Positions 1 through 8,384 of a stretch of 64,000 nt of DNA are shown in pieces. Every line of letters begins with the position of its first letter. The first letter of the stretch is position 1. Source of the DNA: Paramesorhizobium sp049065735. GTDB lineage: Bacteria > Pseudomonadota > Alphaproteobacteria > Rhizobiales > Rhizobiaceae. The notes below the pieces were generated by a model. The model was not told the origin of the DNA, did not search any database, and worked only from the letters and a program-made list of their open reading frames with translations. A program made the position numbers and the translations under genes. Location of the stretch: contig NZ_JBAKHD010000008.1 of assembly GCF_049065735.1 (NCBI RefSeq), forward strand, positions 101,210-165,209. Direction: 5' to 3'.

Positions 1-557
1 GTGATCGTATTGGCCGTATAGGCGCGAAGCCCCTCCCCCGCAATTTTCCGGATCAACTCCTCATTCTGGAAGGCTAAAAATGCCTTGCCGACGCTCGTGC
101 AATAAGTCGGAGCGGCCTGTACGGTGGTGAGGCTCGACGCGCTCATTTCCTCACGCTCGACACAGACCATCTGGCTGCCGTCGAAGATATGGAAATGGAT
201 GACCTCGCCGGTCAGTTGCTGCAGCCTGGCAATATGCGGATGGGCGCGCGTCGGTGTATCGAGACTGGCCATCACGCTGCTGCCATAGTGGAACATTTTA
301 AGCCCAAGGCGATAGCCCTGCCGTCTCCCATCCTGGTCCAGCATGCCGACATCGCGAAGCGAAACCACGATCCGGTGCACCGTCGCCTTGGGAAGGCCGC
401 TGGCAGCCGACAATTCCGCAATCGTCATGCTTGGCTTGGCGCGCGAGAAACTGTCGAGGACAAGCGCCATCTTGCGCAACGACTTCGCGCCGCCGTCCCG
501 AGTGTCGCTGGCAGCTTCGAGATCATCCATCTCGTTGGATCGCGCTTCTTTTTTCAT
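1..557 (-). CDS. IclR-family transcriptional regulator (3' end off window)
   Basis: The reverse strand reads without a stop for 185 codons from an ATG at 557 to the window edge, so the C-terminus is missing. The N-terminal 20 residues are charged and low-complexity. Residues about 25-85 form the IclR winged helix-turn-helix (SLRKMALVLDSF, then TIAELSAASGLPKATVHRIV), followed by the start of the ligand-binding domain (HPHIARLQQLTGEVIHF, and the typical YCTSVGKAFLAF). A weak purine-rich ribosome site (AGGCAAG) precedes the ATG. It diverges from the kinase gene at 725. The shared 167-bp gap carries three palindromes, so it probably regulates that operon and itself. The family assignment is firm. 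The effector is unknown and could be a sugar or keto-acid from the kinase/aldolase pathway. Confidence 0.9.
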   Translation of the reverse strand, partial: MKKEARSNEMDDLEAASDTRDGGAKSLRKMALVLDSFSRAKPSMTIAELSAASGLPKATVHRIVVSLRDVGMLDQDGRRQGYRLGLKMFHYGSSVMASLDTPTRAHPHIARLQQLTGEVIHFHIFDGSQMVCVEREEMSASSLTTVQAAPTYCTSVGKAFLAFQNEELIRKIAGEGLRAYTANTI

Positions 558-580
558 TTCTTGCCTGAATTTTCCTTTTG

Positions 581-595
581 TTCCGCAATGCGGAA
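581..595. promoter_or_regulatory. Candidate IclR operator 1
   Basis: TTCCGCAATGCGGAA is an inverted repeat with a single mismatched centre. Its form (short 15-bp palindrome with TTCCGC/GCGGAA arms) fits known IclR-family sites. It lies 24 bp upstream of the IclR start codon. Binding is inferred. Confidence 0.55.
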
Positions 596-633
596 TACGA
601 TCAACGTATATTCGAAATTATTCGACTTTCTGA

Positions 634-655
634 TTGACTCATATCCGCAATGCGG
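634..655 (+). promoter_or_regulatory. Candidate -35 box with overlapping operator 2
   Basis: TTGACT at 634-639 resembles a sigma-70 -35 box pointing at the kinase gene. TCCGCAATGCGG at 644-655 repeats the core of the palindrome at 581-595 and would sit in the promoter spacer, so a bound repressor would block transcription. The matching -10 is weak (TTAACT at 657-662). Confidence 0.4.
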
Positions 656-680
656 CTTAACTGCATCGTATATAAGGCAT

Positions 681-701
681 ATATTCCACATAATGGAATA
701 T
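681..701. promoter_or_regulatory. AT-rich inverted repeat upstream of kinase gene
   Basis: ATATTCCA and TGGAATAT flank a 5-base centre, just upstream of the GGGAGGA ribosome site. The TTCC/GGAA half-sites resemble those of the two palindromes upstream. It could be a third operator or a leader-RNA hairpin. Confidence 0.4.
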
Positions 702-724
702 GAGAAGCACTTCGGGAGGAACTT

Positions 725-2416
725 TTGAAGAAGCTCATCAACAAGCCGTCCGGTGTCGTCCGTGAAATGCTTGAGGGCATCGTCGCCATCGCGCCGGGCC
801 TGGCCTTGCTCGACACGGAGAATGTGGTGGTACGCGCTGACCTGCCGGTTCCCGCGGAAAGGCCGGTTGCGCTCATTTCCGGTGGCGGCGCCGGACATGA
901 GCCTGCCCATGCCGGTTATGTTGGCCCCGGCATGTTGACCGCAGCCGTAACGGGAGAAGTGTTTACATCGCCCAGCGTCGATGCCGTTCTTGCCGCGATC
1001 CGCGCCAGCGCCGGGCCAGCTGGCGCGGTGCTTATCGTCAAGAACTATACGGGTGATCGGCTGAATTTCGGCCTCGCCGCAGAACTCGCCGCCATAGAGG
1101 GCATCCTGACCGAAGTGGTGGTCGTGGCCGACGACGTGGCGCTTGCCGGAATCGTGGCGCGCGAGCGCCGGCGCGGCATTGCCGGAACGGTGCTGGTGCA
1201 CAAGATTGCAGGCGCGGCCGCCACCCAGGGCAAGTCATTGGAAGAAGTGGCCGCAATCGCGCGCTCCGCCGCAGCACGTATCGGAACCATGGGTGTAGCG
1301 CTCGGATCGTGTACCGTGCCCGCCGCAGGCAAGCCGGGCTTTACGCTGGGCGAGGAGGAAATCGAGCTGGGTCTCGGCATTCATGGTGAAAAAGGCGTCG
1401 AGCGCGCCGGCCTGATGACCGCCGATGCGCTCACCGATCGCTTGATCGATCAGATCGCGGGCGACATGGGTCTGAAAGCGGGCAACCGCGTCGCGCTTCT
1501 TGTCAACGGCCTCGGAGCGACCCCGCCGATGGAGCTTGCCATCGTCACGCGCCGTGCGCTGGCAACACTTCGAGAGCGGGGCGTAAGGGTGGAGCGCGCC
1601 TGGACGGGTAATTTCCTGACCGCGATAGAAATGCCCGGCTGTTCCATCTCCCTGCTCGACATGAAGGACGGCGACGCGGAGTTTCTCGATTTAGCCACTG
1701 AAGCCGCTGCCTGGCCGCGCGGCGGGCGGGTGCCGGATGCGCCGCGATTGGTGCAAACCCCGGCTGGAGCGCCAGAGGACGCAATCATAGGCGAAGCGGG
1801 AACGTTTGATGCTTCCCGCTTGCGCACTATCGGGCTTGCCGTCGCGGATGCGCTTGAAGCAGCAGAAGCCCATCTGACGGATCTCGACAGCAAAGCGGGT
1901 GACGGAGATCTCGGCGCAAGCATGGTTCGCGGCGCTGAGGCGATCCGGGCGCTTCCTGACGAGGCTTGGGCCAATCCCGCAAATGCGCTGGTCGCCATCG
2001 GCAACACACTGCGCCGCGCTATAGCCGGAAGCTCCGGCCCGTTCTACGCCATCGGCCTGACGCGCGTCGGGCGGCATCTAGCCGAAAATGGCCGGTTTGC
2101 ACCGGAGGATTTCCGTGATGCGCTCGCCGTCGCTATAAACGCGATCAGCGAAATCGGCGGAGCCAGGCCGGGTGACCGCACCATGCTCGACGCGCTGCAT
2201 CCGGCGCTGGAAAAACTTCGCTTGGGCGAAGGCGAGACCCTCAAGGAAGCCTGGCGCGCTGCCGCTCAGGCGGCGGAAGAAGGCGCGCAATCGACGGCGG
2301 CGATGACGCCCAAGCTCGGGCGCGCAAGCTATCTCGGCGAGCGGGCGCTGGGCGTTCCCGATGGCGGCGCGGCGGCGGTCGCCATCTGGATGAAGGCGCT
2401 GGCCGAAGCTCTTTAA
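725..2416 (+). CDS. Single-chain dihydroxyacetone kinase family protein (DhaK-DhaL fusion)
   Basis: This 563-residue protein has the two-domain layout of ATP-dependent dihydroxyacetone kinases. The N-terminal DhaK domain (about 1-330) carries SGGGAGHEPAHAGYVG and the substrate-binding histidine in GLGIHGEKG (His220), which forms a hemiaminal with the ketose. The C-terminal DhaL nucleotide domain (about 360-563) has DLDSKAGDGDLGASM, whose aspartates bind Mg-ATP. The start is TTG at 725, chosen because GGGAGGA at 714-720 is correctly spaced and no ATG fits. Relatives phosphorylate dihydroxyacetone, glyceraldehyde or C4 ketoses such as erythrulose. The substrate here is open. It is first in an operon with a DapA-family aldolase and an MFS symporter, presumably under the divergent IclR regulator. 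Confidence 0.9.
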   Translation: MKKLINKPSGVVREMLEGIVAIAPGLALLDTENVVVRADLPVPAERPVALISGGGAGHEPAHAGYVGPGMLTAAVTGEVFTSPSVDAVLAAIRASAGPAGAVLIVKNYTGDRLNFGLAAELAAIEGILTEVVVVADDVALAGIVARERRRGIAGTVLVHKIAGAAATQGKSLEEVAAIARSAAARIGTMGVALGSCTVPAAGKPGFTLGEEEIELGLGIHGEKGVERAGLMTADALTDRLIDQIAGDMGLKAGNRVALLVNGLGATPPMELAIVTRRALATLRERGVRVERAWTGNFLTAIEMPGCSISLLDMKDGDAEFLDLATEAAAWPRGGRVPDAPRLVQTPAGAPEDAIIGEAGTFDASRLRTIGLAVADALEAAEAHLTDLDSKAGDGDLGASMVRGAEAIRALPDEAWANPANALVAIGNTLRRAIAGSSGPFYAIGLTRVGRHLAENGRFAPEDFRDALAVAINAISEIGGARPGDRTMLDALHPALEKLRLGEGETLKEAWRAAAQAAEEGAQSTAAMTPKLGRASYLGERALGVPDGGAAAVAIWMKALAEAL

Positions 2417-2532
2417 GCTCAGCGGCAGCGAACGCTTTCACATTTCTAGATTTCACGGCGCGTCCTTCGGAGCGAACCCTTTCGCGCGCCCTGATGAAAC
2501 CGGCCAACGGCCATAGAACAGGAAATCGAAGA

Positions 2533-3429
2533 ATGAATCTCGATCACGTCACGGGCATCATCCCTCCCATCGTTACGCCCTTCACCAAGGATGGAGAAAT
2601 CGACGAAACCGCATTTCGCAACATCGTGCGGTTTAATCTGGAAAAAAAAGTCCACGGCGTCTGCGTAGGCGGCAGCTCCGGCGAGGGGCATACCCTGACG
2701 GCCGAGGAATTTACGCGTCTGATGGAAATCACCGTCGAGGAGGTGAACGGAAGGATCCCGGTTCTTGCCGGTATTATCGCCAACTCGACTCGCGAAGCGG
2801 TGCGGCGCGCCAAGGCGATCTCGCATCTTTCCGTGCAGGGCCTGCAGGTAACGCCGGTCCATTATGTCTTCAAGCCTGACGACGACGCCACCTTCGAACA
2901 TTTCAAGACGCTGACCGAGGCGACCGACGTGCCGGTCATCATCTATAACGTCGTGCCCTGGAACTACTTGAGCCCCGCCCTGCTGATCCGCCTGATGAAG
3001 GAACTGCCGGGTGTGCAAGGCGTCAAGCAGAGCGCCGGCGACCTGAAGCTGATGGCGGATTTGATGCTGGGCATTCCCGAAGGCTGCAGGATCTACACCG
3101 CGGTGGACGCCCTGCTCTATCCGTCGTTCGTGCTCGGTTGCCACGGCACCATCGCGGCCAATCCCGCCGCCGTTCCCGGCGTCTGCATCGCCCTGTGGAA
3201 TGCCGTTCAGCGCGGCGATCACGCGAAAGCCCGCGAGATCCATGAGGCGCTCCTGCGTTTCTGGAACACGATCTATGCGGACAATCTGCCAGCCAACATC
3301 AAGACGGTGATCACGCTGCAGGGCACCGAAGCGGGCCTGCCGCGCATGCCGATGCCCGCGACGACGCCGCAGCAGCTCGAGAATATCAAGCGCGAACTCG
3401 CGAATGTCCTGAAGTTCGAAGAAGCCTGA
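2533..3429 (+). CDS. DapA/DHDPS-family aldolase or lyase
   Basis: This 298-residue (beta/alpha)8 class I aldolase belongs to the dihydrodipicolinate synthase/N-acetylneuraminate lyase family. Visible hallmarks are GIIPPIVTPF at the N-terminus, GGSSGEGHTLT (the pyruvate-carboxylate loop), Tyr138 in VIIYNVVPWN, and the Schiff-base Lys165 in GVKQSAGDLK. The ATG at 2533 is preferred over an upstream in-frame ATG because AGGAAA sits just before it. Its position between a ketose kinase and a metabolite symporter argues for a catabolic lyase acting on a keto-sugar acid, not for lysine biosynthesis. The exact substrate cannot be read from sequence. Confidence 0.87.
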   Translation: MNLDHVTGIIPPIVTPFTKDGEIDETAFRNIVRFNLEKKVHGVCVGGSSGEGHTLTAEEFTRLMEITVEEVNGRIPVLAGIIANSTREAVRRAKAISHLSVQGLQVTPVHYVFKPDDDATFEHFKTLTEATDVPVIIYNVVPWNYLSPALLIRLMKELPGVQGVKQSAGDLKLMADLMLGIPEGCRIYTAVDALLYPSFVLGCHGTIAANPAAVPGVCIALWNAVQRGDHAKAREIHEALLRFWNTIYADNLPANIKTVITLQGTEAGLPRMPMPATTPQQLENIKRELANVLKFEEA

Positions 3430-3439
3430 TCCGGCTTAC

Positions 3440-3461
3440 GGCGTCGTCTTCGGGCGACGCC
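3440..3461 (+). other. Intercistronic hairpin
   Basis: GGCGTCG and CGACGCC form a perfect 7-bp stem with an 8-base loop between the aldolase stop and the symporter start. No U-run follows. It is more likely an RNA-stability or partial-termination element than a full terminator. Confidence 0.4.
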
Positions 3462-3491
3462 ACCGGTTTAACCAACATGGGAGGAACAAGA

Positions 3492-4814
3492 ATGTCCGTT
3501 CAGGGAAAAGTGCTGGAGGCGCAACACGCGCCGGCACATACAGAAGCGACCAAAGCCAAGGATATGCGCAGGGTCGCGCTGGCGAGCGCGATCGGCAACA
3601 CCATTGAATATTACGATTTCACGCTCTATGCGACCGCCACCGCGCTGGTGTTCAATAAGATCTTCTTTCCCAGCGACGATCCGCTCGTGGGAACACTGGC
3701 GGCGTTCGCGACCTTCTTCGTCGGCTATTGCGCGCGGCCGCTCGGCGGCATCCTCTTCGGCCATTTCGGCGACCGGATCGGCCGCAAGACGGCGCTTCTC
3801 CTGACGATGATCATCATGGGCGTGGGCACGTTCCTGATCGGCCTCGTTCCATCCTATGAAACCATCGGCATATGGGCGCCCATCACGCTGCTTCTGCTGC
3901 GTCTCGCGCAGGGCATCGGCATCGGCGGCGAATATGGCGGCGGCATGGTGATGACCGTGGAGCACGCCCCGCCGGAACGCCGCGGCTTCTTCAGCTCGCT
4001 GGTGCATATCGGGGTTCCGGCGGGCTTCCTGATCCCGATTGCGCTGCTTGGGTTTCTCTCCGCGCAGATGAGCGAAGAAAGCTTCCTTTCATGGGGATGG
4101 CGGCTGCCCTTCCTGTTCAGCATCGTGCTGGTAGCGGTGGGACTCTTCATCCGCTTCCAGATCTCCGAGACGCCCGCCTTCAAGCGTGTGCTGGACGAAG
4201 GCAAGACCGCCAGCATGCCCGTGGTCGAAGCGGTGCGCGACCATCGCTACAATATCATCCTCGGCATCGGCGCCAAGATCGCCGAAAGCGGCCTCTTCAA
4301 TATCTATGCAGTGTTCGTGATCGCTTATTGCGTCAATGTGCTCGGCCTGCCGCGCGAGACGATCCTCAATGGCGTGCTTGCCGGCTGTCTGCTCGAATGC
4401 CTGACATTGCCAATATTCGGAACGCTCTCGGACCGGTTCGGCCGCCGCTCGGTCTATATAGGAGGGCTTCTGTTTCAGGCGGCGCTCGCTCTCGTCTTTT
4501 TCGCCATGCTCGACAGCGGCAATGCCGGCATGATCTGGCTCGCCATCGCACTGGGCCTCGCCATCGGCCACGGTTCTGTATTCGGAGCGCAAGGCGCTTT
4601 CTTCTCCGAACTCTTCCCGGCACGCATCCGTTATAGCGGCCTCTCGCTGGTGCAGCAGATCGGGCCGATCCTTGGCGGCGGCCTATCTCCCCTCATCGCG
4701 ACGACCCTGCTTGCCGAATATCCCGGCAGCACCACGCTGATCGCGCTCTACATGGCGGCGATGGCGGTCTTTTCAGCCGTCTGCGCTTTCGCCCTGCGGC
4801 CTGTGGAGAGATAA
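3492..4814 (+). CDS. MFS transporter, metabolite:H+ symporter (MHS) type
   Basis: This is a 440-residue inner-membrane protein with about 12 hydrophobic segments. NTIEYYDFTLYATATALVF in the first membrane helix and GDRIGRKTALL in loop 2-3 are signatures of the MHS branch (ShiA, KgtP and ProP relatives), which imports organic acids or osmolytes with protons. The ATG at 3492 is chosen because the GGGAGGA ribosome site lies just upstream, inside an alternative start at 3477. It is third in the kinase-aldolase operon, so it probably brings in the substrate of that pathway. A 10-bp GC hairpin follows the gene. Confidence 0.88.
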   Translation: MSVQGKVLEAQHAPAHTEATKAKDMRRVALASAIGNTIEYYDFTLYATATALVFNKIFFPSDDPLVGTLAAFATFFVGYCARPLGGILFGHFGDRIGRKTALLLTMIIMGVGTFLIGLVPSYETIGIWAPITLLLLRLAQGIGIGGEYGGGMVMTVEHAPPERRGFFSSLVHIGVPAGFLIPIALLGFLSAQMSEESFLSWGWRLPFLFSIVLVAVGLFIRFQISETPAFKRVLDEGKTASMPVVEAVRDHRYNIILGIGAKIAESGLFNIYAVFVIAYCVNVLGLPRETILNGVLAGCLLECLTLPIFGTLSDRFGRRSVYIGGLLFQAALALVFFAMLDSGNAGMIWLAIALGLAIGHGSVFGAQGAFFSELFPARIRYSGLSLVQQIGPILGGGLSPLIATTLLAEYPGSTTLIALYMAAMAVFSAVCAFALRPVER

Positions 4815-4836
4815 TCCTTTGCTATATTGATCCGGA

Positions 4837-4860
4837 ACGCCGCCTCCATCGAGGCGGCGT
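4837..4860 (+). terminator. GC-rich hairpin after the kinase-aldolase-MFS operon
   Basis: ACGCCGCCTC and GAGGCGGCGT form a perfect 10-bp stem with a CATC loop, 22 bp after the symporter stop. No T-tract follows, so termination may be Rho-assisted. Confidence 0.6.
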
Positions 4861-4895
4861 GCATGCTGCCGGATGCTGTCATACGCGCCGCAACT

Positions 4896-4920
4896 GGAAC
4901 CATTATGTGATTGGTTCACA
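4896..4920. promoter_or_regulatory. Candidate FadR-type operator, distal
   Basis: GAACCA (4897-4902) and TGGTTC (4912-4917) form an inverted repeat with a 9-base spacer. An overlapping second palindrome, TGTGA-N5-TCACA, covers 4906-4920. The GAACCA/TGGTTC arms recur at 5051-5072. It probably belongs to the GntR-family regulator at 5066. Confidence 0.45.
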
Positions 4921-5048
4921 ATTATTCCAAAATTTCCGCTTGAAACAAAACAAAAGTGCCGATTACTATGGCCCTCGGGAACAAAAAGATAAGGCTTGAG
5001 AGCCGGGAGAACTCTATGCAGCGGGATGGCAATCCGGCTGGATCGGGT

Positions 5049-5074
5049 ATGAACCAATAATTCACATGGTTCAT
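5049..5074. promoter_or_regulatory. Candidate FadR-type operator over the regulator start
   Basis: ATGAACCA (5049-5056) and TGGTTCAT (5067-5074) are perfect 8-bp inverted arms that straddle the start codon of the regulator at 5066. The inner GAACCA/TGGTTC arms match the distal site about 155 bp upstream, suggesting autoregulation. Confidence 0.5.
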
Positions 5075-5797
5075 TATTCGTCATCCGTGGACAGCGGCGA
5101 TGAGATCGGCGCCGCATTGGAAAAATTGCGTTCGATGCTGGAAAGCCCTTCGAACGAGGCGAGCATTCGTCTACCGCCCGAGCGGCAATTGGTTGAGCTC
5201 CTGGGTGTTGGACGGCGGACGGTTCGCTCCGCGCTCGATATTCTGGAAGAAGAGGGCCTGATCTGGCGCAAGCAGGGGCACGGCACCTTTGGCGGCCAGC
5301 CCGCTTTTCCGGGAATGCCGGCGAAACGCCTTGCGGCGCATACGAATCCGCTGGAGATCATGGATGTTCGCATTGAAATAGAGCCCGCGCTGGCGCGCAT
5401 GGCCGCCGCGCGCGCCACCCCTGCCCTGATCCAGCAGCTGGAACGGCTGGCGCTGAAAGCCGAGCAATCCACCGATGCCGTCTCGTGGGAGCGCTGGGAT
5501 TCGGCGTTCCATGCCAAAATCGCGGTCGCCTCCGGCAACCAGCTTTTCATCGCCATCATGGAGATGATCAACGGTATTCGCCAAAGCGCATCATGGCGCC
5601 AGTTCCGCGCCCGGGTGCGCTCGAATGGGCGCAACGCGCTGTCGGTTGAGCAGCACGCGGCCATTCTTGACGCGATCCGCCGCTTTCATCCGCTCGATGC
5701 CGAAGCCGCCATGCGCGCGCATGTGACGTCTTTACGCGATGCGGTCATCGCAGAAATCGGCGGCGTCGCCAGAACCAACACTTCCGCAGAGAAGTGA
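5066..5797 (+). CDS. GntR-family regulator, FadR subfamily
   Basis: This 243-residue protein has an N-terminal winged helix (RLPPERQLVELLGVGRRTVRSALDILEEEGLIWRKQGHGTF, about residues 30-75) and an all-alpha FCD effector domain. The FCD domain shows the metal-ligand pattern D...H (WDSAFHAKI), H near 190 (EQHAAILDAI) and H near 215 (MRAHVTSLRDAV). It lies 39 bp ahead of a peptide-binding-protein gene on the same strand, so it is probably both a member and a regulator of the glutathione-type operon. Two GAACCA/TGGTTC inverted repeats lie upstream and across its start. No strong ribosome site is visible. The effector could be a dipeptide, glutamate or another amino acid. Confidence 0.88.
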   Translation: MVHYSSSVDSGDEIGAALEKLRSMLESPSNEASIRLPPERQLVELLGVGRRTVRSALDILEEEGLIWRKQGHGTFGGQPAFPGMPAKRLAAHTNPLEIMDVRIEIEPALARMAAARATPALIQQLERLALKAEQSTDAVSWERWDSAFHAKIAVASGNQLFIAIMEMINGIRQSASWRQFRARVRSNGRNALSVEQHAAILDAIRRFHPLDAEAAMRAHVTSLRDAVIAEIGGVARTNTSAEK

Positions 5798-5836
5798 AAA
5801 ACAAAGCATGCCTCAAGAAAACCAGAAGGGGAAAAG

Positions 5837-7363
5837 ATGAAGCGGATTTCGAAATTTCTGACCGATGCCGGCGCCATCTGCGCCGTTGCGGCTTTAAGCG
5901 CCGGCATGGCCGTTCCGGCCATGGCGGCGGATTTGCGGATCGGCCTTCAGGACGATGCCGACGTCCTCGACCCGCACCGGGCGCGCACCTTCGTGGGGCG
6001 CATCGTCTTCACCTCGCTTTGCGACAAGCTGTTCGACATCAACGAGAAGCTGGAAATCCAGCCGCAGCTTGCGGAAAGCTGGAAATGGTCCGACGATGGC
6101 AAGGTGCTGAGTGTCAAGCTGCGCGGCAACGGCAAATTCCATGACGGCGCGAAAATCACCGCCGCCGATGTGAAAGCCAATCTCGAGCGGGCGAAGACCC
6201 TGCCGGAATCCCTGCGCAAGAGCGAGGTGGCGTCGATCGATACCATCAAGGTGGTGGACGACACCAATCTTGAAATCCATCTTGCCAAGCCCGACGCCTC
6301 GCTTCTGTCGCAGCTTGCCGACCGGGCCGGCATGATCATGTCGCCCAAGGCGTTCACCAATGGCGATTTCGGCCAGAATCCGGTCTGTTCCGGCCCCTAT
6401 AAATTCGTCAGCCGCGTCCAGAACGACCGCATCGTCCTCGAAAAATTCAACGATTACTGGGATGCGGCCAATTACCATTTCGACAAGGTGACGTTTCTGC
6501 CTATTTCGGACACCACCGTGCGGCTCGCCAATCTGCAATCCGGCTCGCTCGACCTGATCGAACGCGTCGCCTCCGCCGATATCGAGGCGGTGAAGAATGA
6601 CAGCAAGCTGGCCTTTTATCCGGTGACGGGAACGGGCTATCAGGCGCTAACCTTCAATATGACCAAGGGGGACAAGGACAGTTTCCCCATCGGTCACGAC
6701 AAGCGCGTGCGTCGGGCGTTCGAGCTTTCCATCGACCGCAACGCCATCAACGAAGTGGTGGGACAAGGCATTTTCCAGCCGGCCCACCAGCCCTTCCCGC
6801 CTTCCAGCTTCGCCTATGATAAGAAATTCGAGACGGTGACACGCGACGTGGAAAAGGCAAAGGCGCTGCTCAAGGAAGCCGGGCTGGAACGCGTGAAATT
6901 CGAGATTTCCTACGGCAACAATTCCACATCGCAGCAGGTCTACGAACTCATTCAGGCGATGGCGGGCGAAGCCGGCTTCGACATCTCGCTGCGCCCGACC
7001 GAATTCGCCGCCCTGCAAAGCGCGCTCAAGGAAAAGACCTATGAAGTGGGTCAGAGCGGCTGGTCCGGCCGCGCCGATCCCGATGGCAATATCCACCAGT
7101 TCGACACCTGCAAAGGCAATCTCAACGACGCGGGCTATTGCAATGAAAAGGTGGACGCGCTGCTGAACAAGGCCCGTGAAACCACCGATCCGGCGCAGCG
7201 CAAGGCTATCTATGACGAGGCGCAGGCCATCCTCCAGGAGGATTTGCCGATCGTCTACCTTTACTACCAGCCTTGGCCATTCGCCGCGCGCGCGGATTTG
7301 AAGGGCTTCGTCGCCTATCCGGATGGAATGGTGCGCCTCAAAGGCGTGTCCATCGCCAACTGA
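5837..7363 (+). CDS. ABC peptide/glutathione-type periplasmic binding protein
   Basis: This is a family 5 solute-binding protein (DppA/OppA/GsiB class) of 508 residues. A Sec signal peptide ends near AMAADLRI. The conserved core includes LAESWKWSDDGKVLSVKLRGNGKFHDGAKITAADV in segments, plus the C-terminal YLYYQPWPFAARADLKGF. AAGGGG precedes the ATG. Its products downstream (two permeases, gamma-glutamyltransferase, TSUP permease, double ATPase) suggest it binds glutathione or another gamma-glutamyl peptide, as GsiB does in Escherichia coli. Dipeptides or opines are alternatives, because this family cannot be assigned a ligand from sequence alone. Confidence 0.88.
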   Translation: MKRISKFLTDAGAICAVAALSAGMAVPAMAADLRIGLQDDADVLDPHRARTFVGRIVFTSLCDKLFDINEKLEIQPQLAESWKWSDDGKVLSVKLRGNGKFHDGAKITAADVKANLERAKTLPESLRKSEVASIDTIKVVDDTNLEIHLAKPDASLLSQLADRAGMIMSPKAFTNGDFGQNPVCSGPYKFVSRVQNDRIVLEKFNDYWDAANYHFDKVTFLPISDTTVRLANLQSGSLDLIERVASADIEAVKNDSKLAFYPVTGTGYQALTFNMTKGDKDSFPIGHDKRVRRAFELSIDRNAINEVVGQGIFQPAHQPFPPSSFAYDKKFETVTRDVEKAKALLKEAGLERVKFEISYGNNSTSQQVYELIQAMAGEAGFDISLRPTEFAALQSALKEKTYEVGQSGWSGRADPDGNIHQFDTCKGNLNDAGYCNEKVDALLNKARETTDPAQRKAIYDEAQAILQEDLPIVYLYYQPWPFAARADLKGFVAYPDGMVRLKGVSIAN

Positions 7364-7436
7364 CCGGCGCGAAGAGCGGAGGCGGTGGGCCCCCCTCGCC
7401 GCCTCCGGCTACCGCCTCAATAAGGATTCCAGTTCC

Positions 7437-8384
7437 ATGCTCGAACTGATCATTCGGCGCTGCGTCGTCGTATTGCCTACGCTCTTTCTGGTTTCGGTGC
7501 TGGTGTTCGGTATGCAGAAACTGCTGCCGGGCGACCCGATCCTTGCCATGGCGGGCGAAGACCGCGACCCGCAGACGATTGCCTATCTGCAAGAGAAATA
7601 CCGGCTGAACGATCCCGTTCCGGTGCAGTATTTCGTGTGGCTGAAGCAGATCGTGTCGGGCGATTTCGGCCTGTCCATTCGCACCGAAAAGCCGGTCCTC
7701 GAACTCATCGCCCAGAAGCTGCCGGTCACGATCCAGCTTGCCGCCTTCGCCATGGTCGTCGCCCTCCTGATCGGCGTTCCGGCGGGGATCGTCTCGGCGG
7801 TGCGCAAGGGGACGCTCACCGATTACACCATCAATGTCGCGGCGCTATCCGGGCTCTCCATTCCCAATTTCTGGCTCGGCATCCTGCTCATTCTCATCGT
7901 CTCGGTGAAATGGCAGTTGCTGCCCTCGTCCGGCTATACGCCACTCTTCGAAGACCCTGCCCAGAACATCCGCACCATGATTATGCCCGCCTTCGTGCTC
8001 GGCACCGGGCTTGCGGGCGTACTGATGCGCCATACGCGCTCGGCTATGCTGGGTGTGCTGCGGTCCGATTATGTGCGCACCGCACGCGCCAAGGGGCTTG
8101 ATGAGCGGACCGTCATCCTGCGGCACGGTTTGCGCAATGCGCTCACTCCGATCATCACGCTCGCCACGCTGCTCTTTGGGGAACTGCTCGCCGGGGCGGT
8201 GCTGACGGAACAGATTTTTACGATCCCCGGCTTCGGCAAGCTCATCGTCGATGCGGTTTTCACCCGCGATTACGCGGTGGTGCAAGGTGTGGTTCTCTGC
8301 ACGGCGATAGGGTTCATTCTGATGAACCTCCTTGCCGATATTCTCTACATCCTCGTCAACCCGCGCCTGAGGGATGCATCATGA
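7437..8384 (+). CDS. ABC peptide transporter permease (DppB/GsiC type)
   Basis: This 315-residue inner-membrane permease opens with LIIRRCVVVLPTLFLVSVLVF, the standard first helix of the DppB/OppB family, and has about six membrane spans. The cytoplasmic EAA-like loop is visible in SDYVRTARAKGLDERTVILRHGLRNAL, which docks on the ATPase. The start at 7437 follows AAGGA and removes 38 non-family residues of an upstream frame. The stop overlaps the next permease start (ATGA), a sign of translational coupling. Confidence 0.9.
   Translation: MLELIIRRCVVVLPTLFLVSVLVFGMQKLLPGDPILAMAGEDRDPQTIAYLQEKYRLNDPVPVQYFVWLKQIVSGDFGLSIRTEKPVLELIAQKLPVTIQLAAFAMVVALLIGVPAGIVSAVRKGTLTDYTINVAALSGLSIPNFWLGILLILIVSVKWQLLPSSGYTPLFEDPAQNIRTMIMPAFVLGTGLAGVLMRHTRSAMLGVLRSDYVRTARAKGLDERTVILRHGLRNALTPIITLATLLFGELLAGAVLTEQIFTIPGFGKLIVDAVFTRDYAVVQGVVLCTAIGFILMNLLADILYILVNPRLRDAS

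Noticed and set aside
189..728. 179-residue + strand frame overlapping the IclR gene
   Set aside because: The reverse strand encodes a recognisable IclR helix-turn-helix; the + frame has no family features and crosses the divergent promoter.
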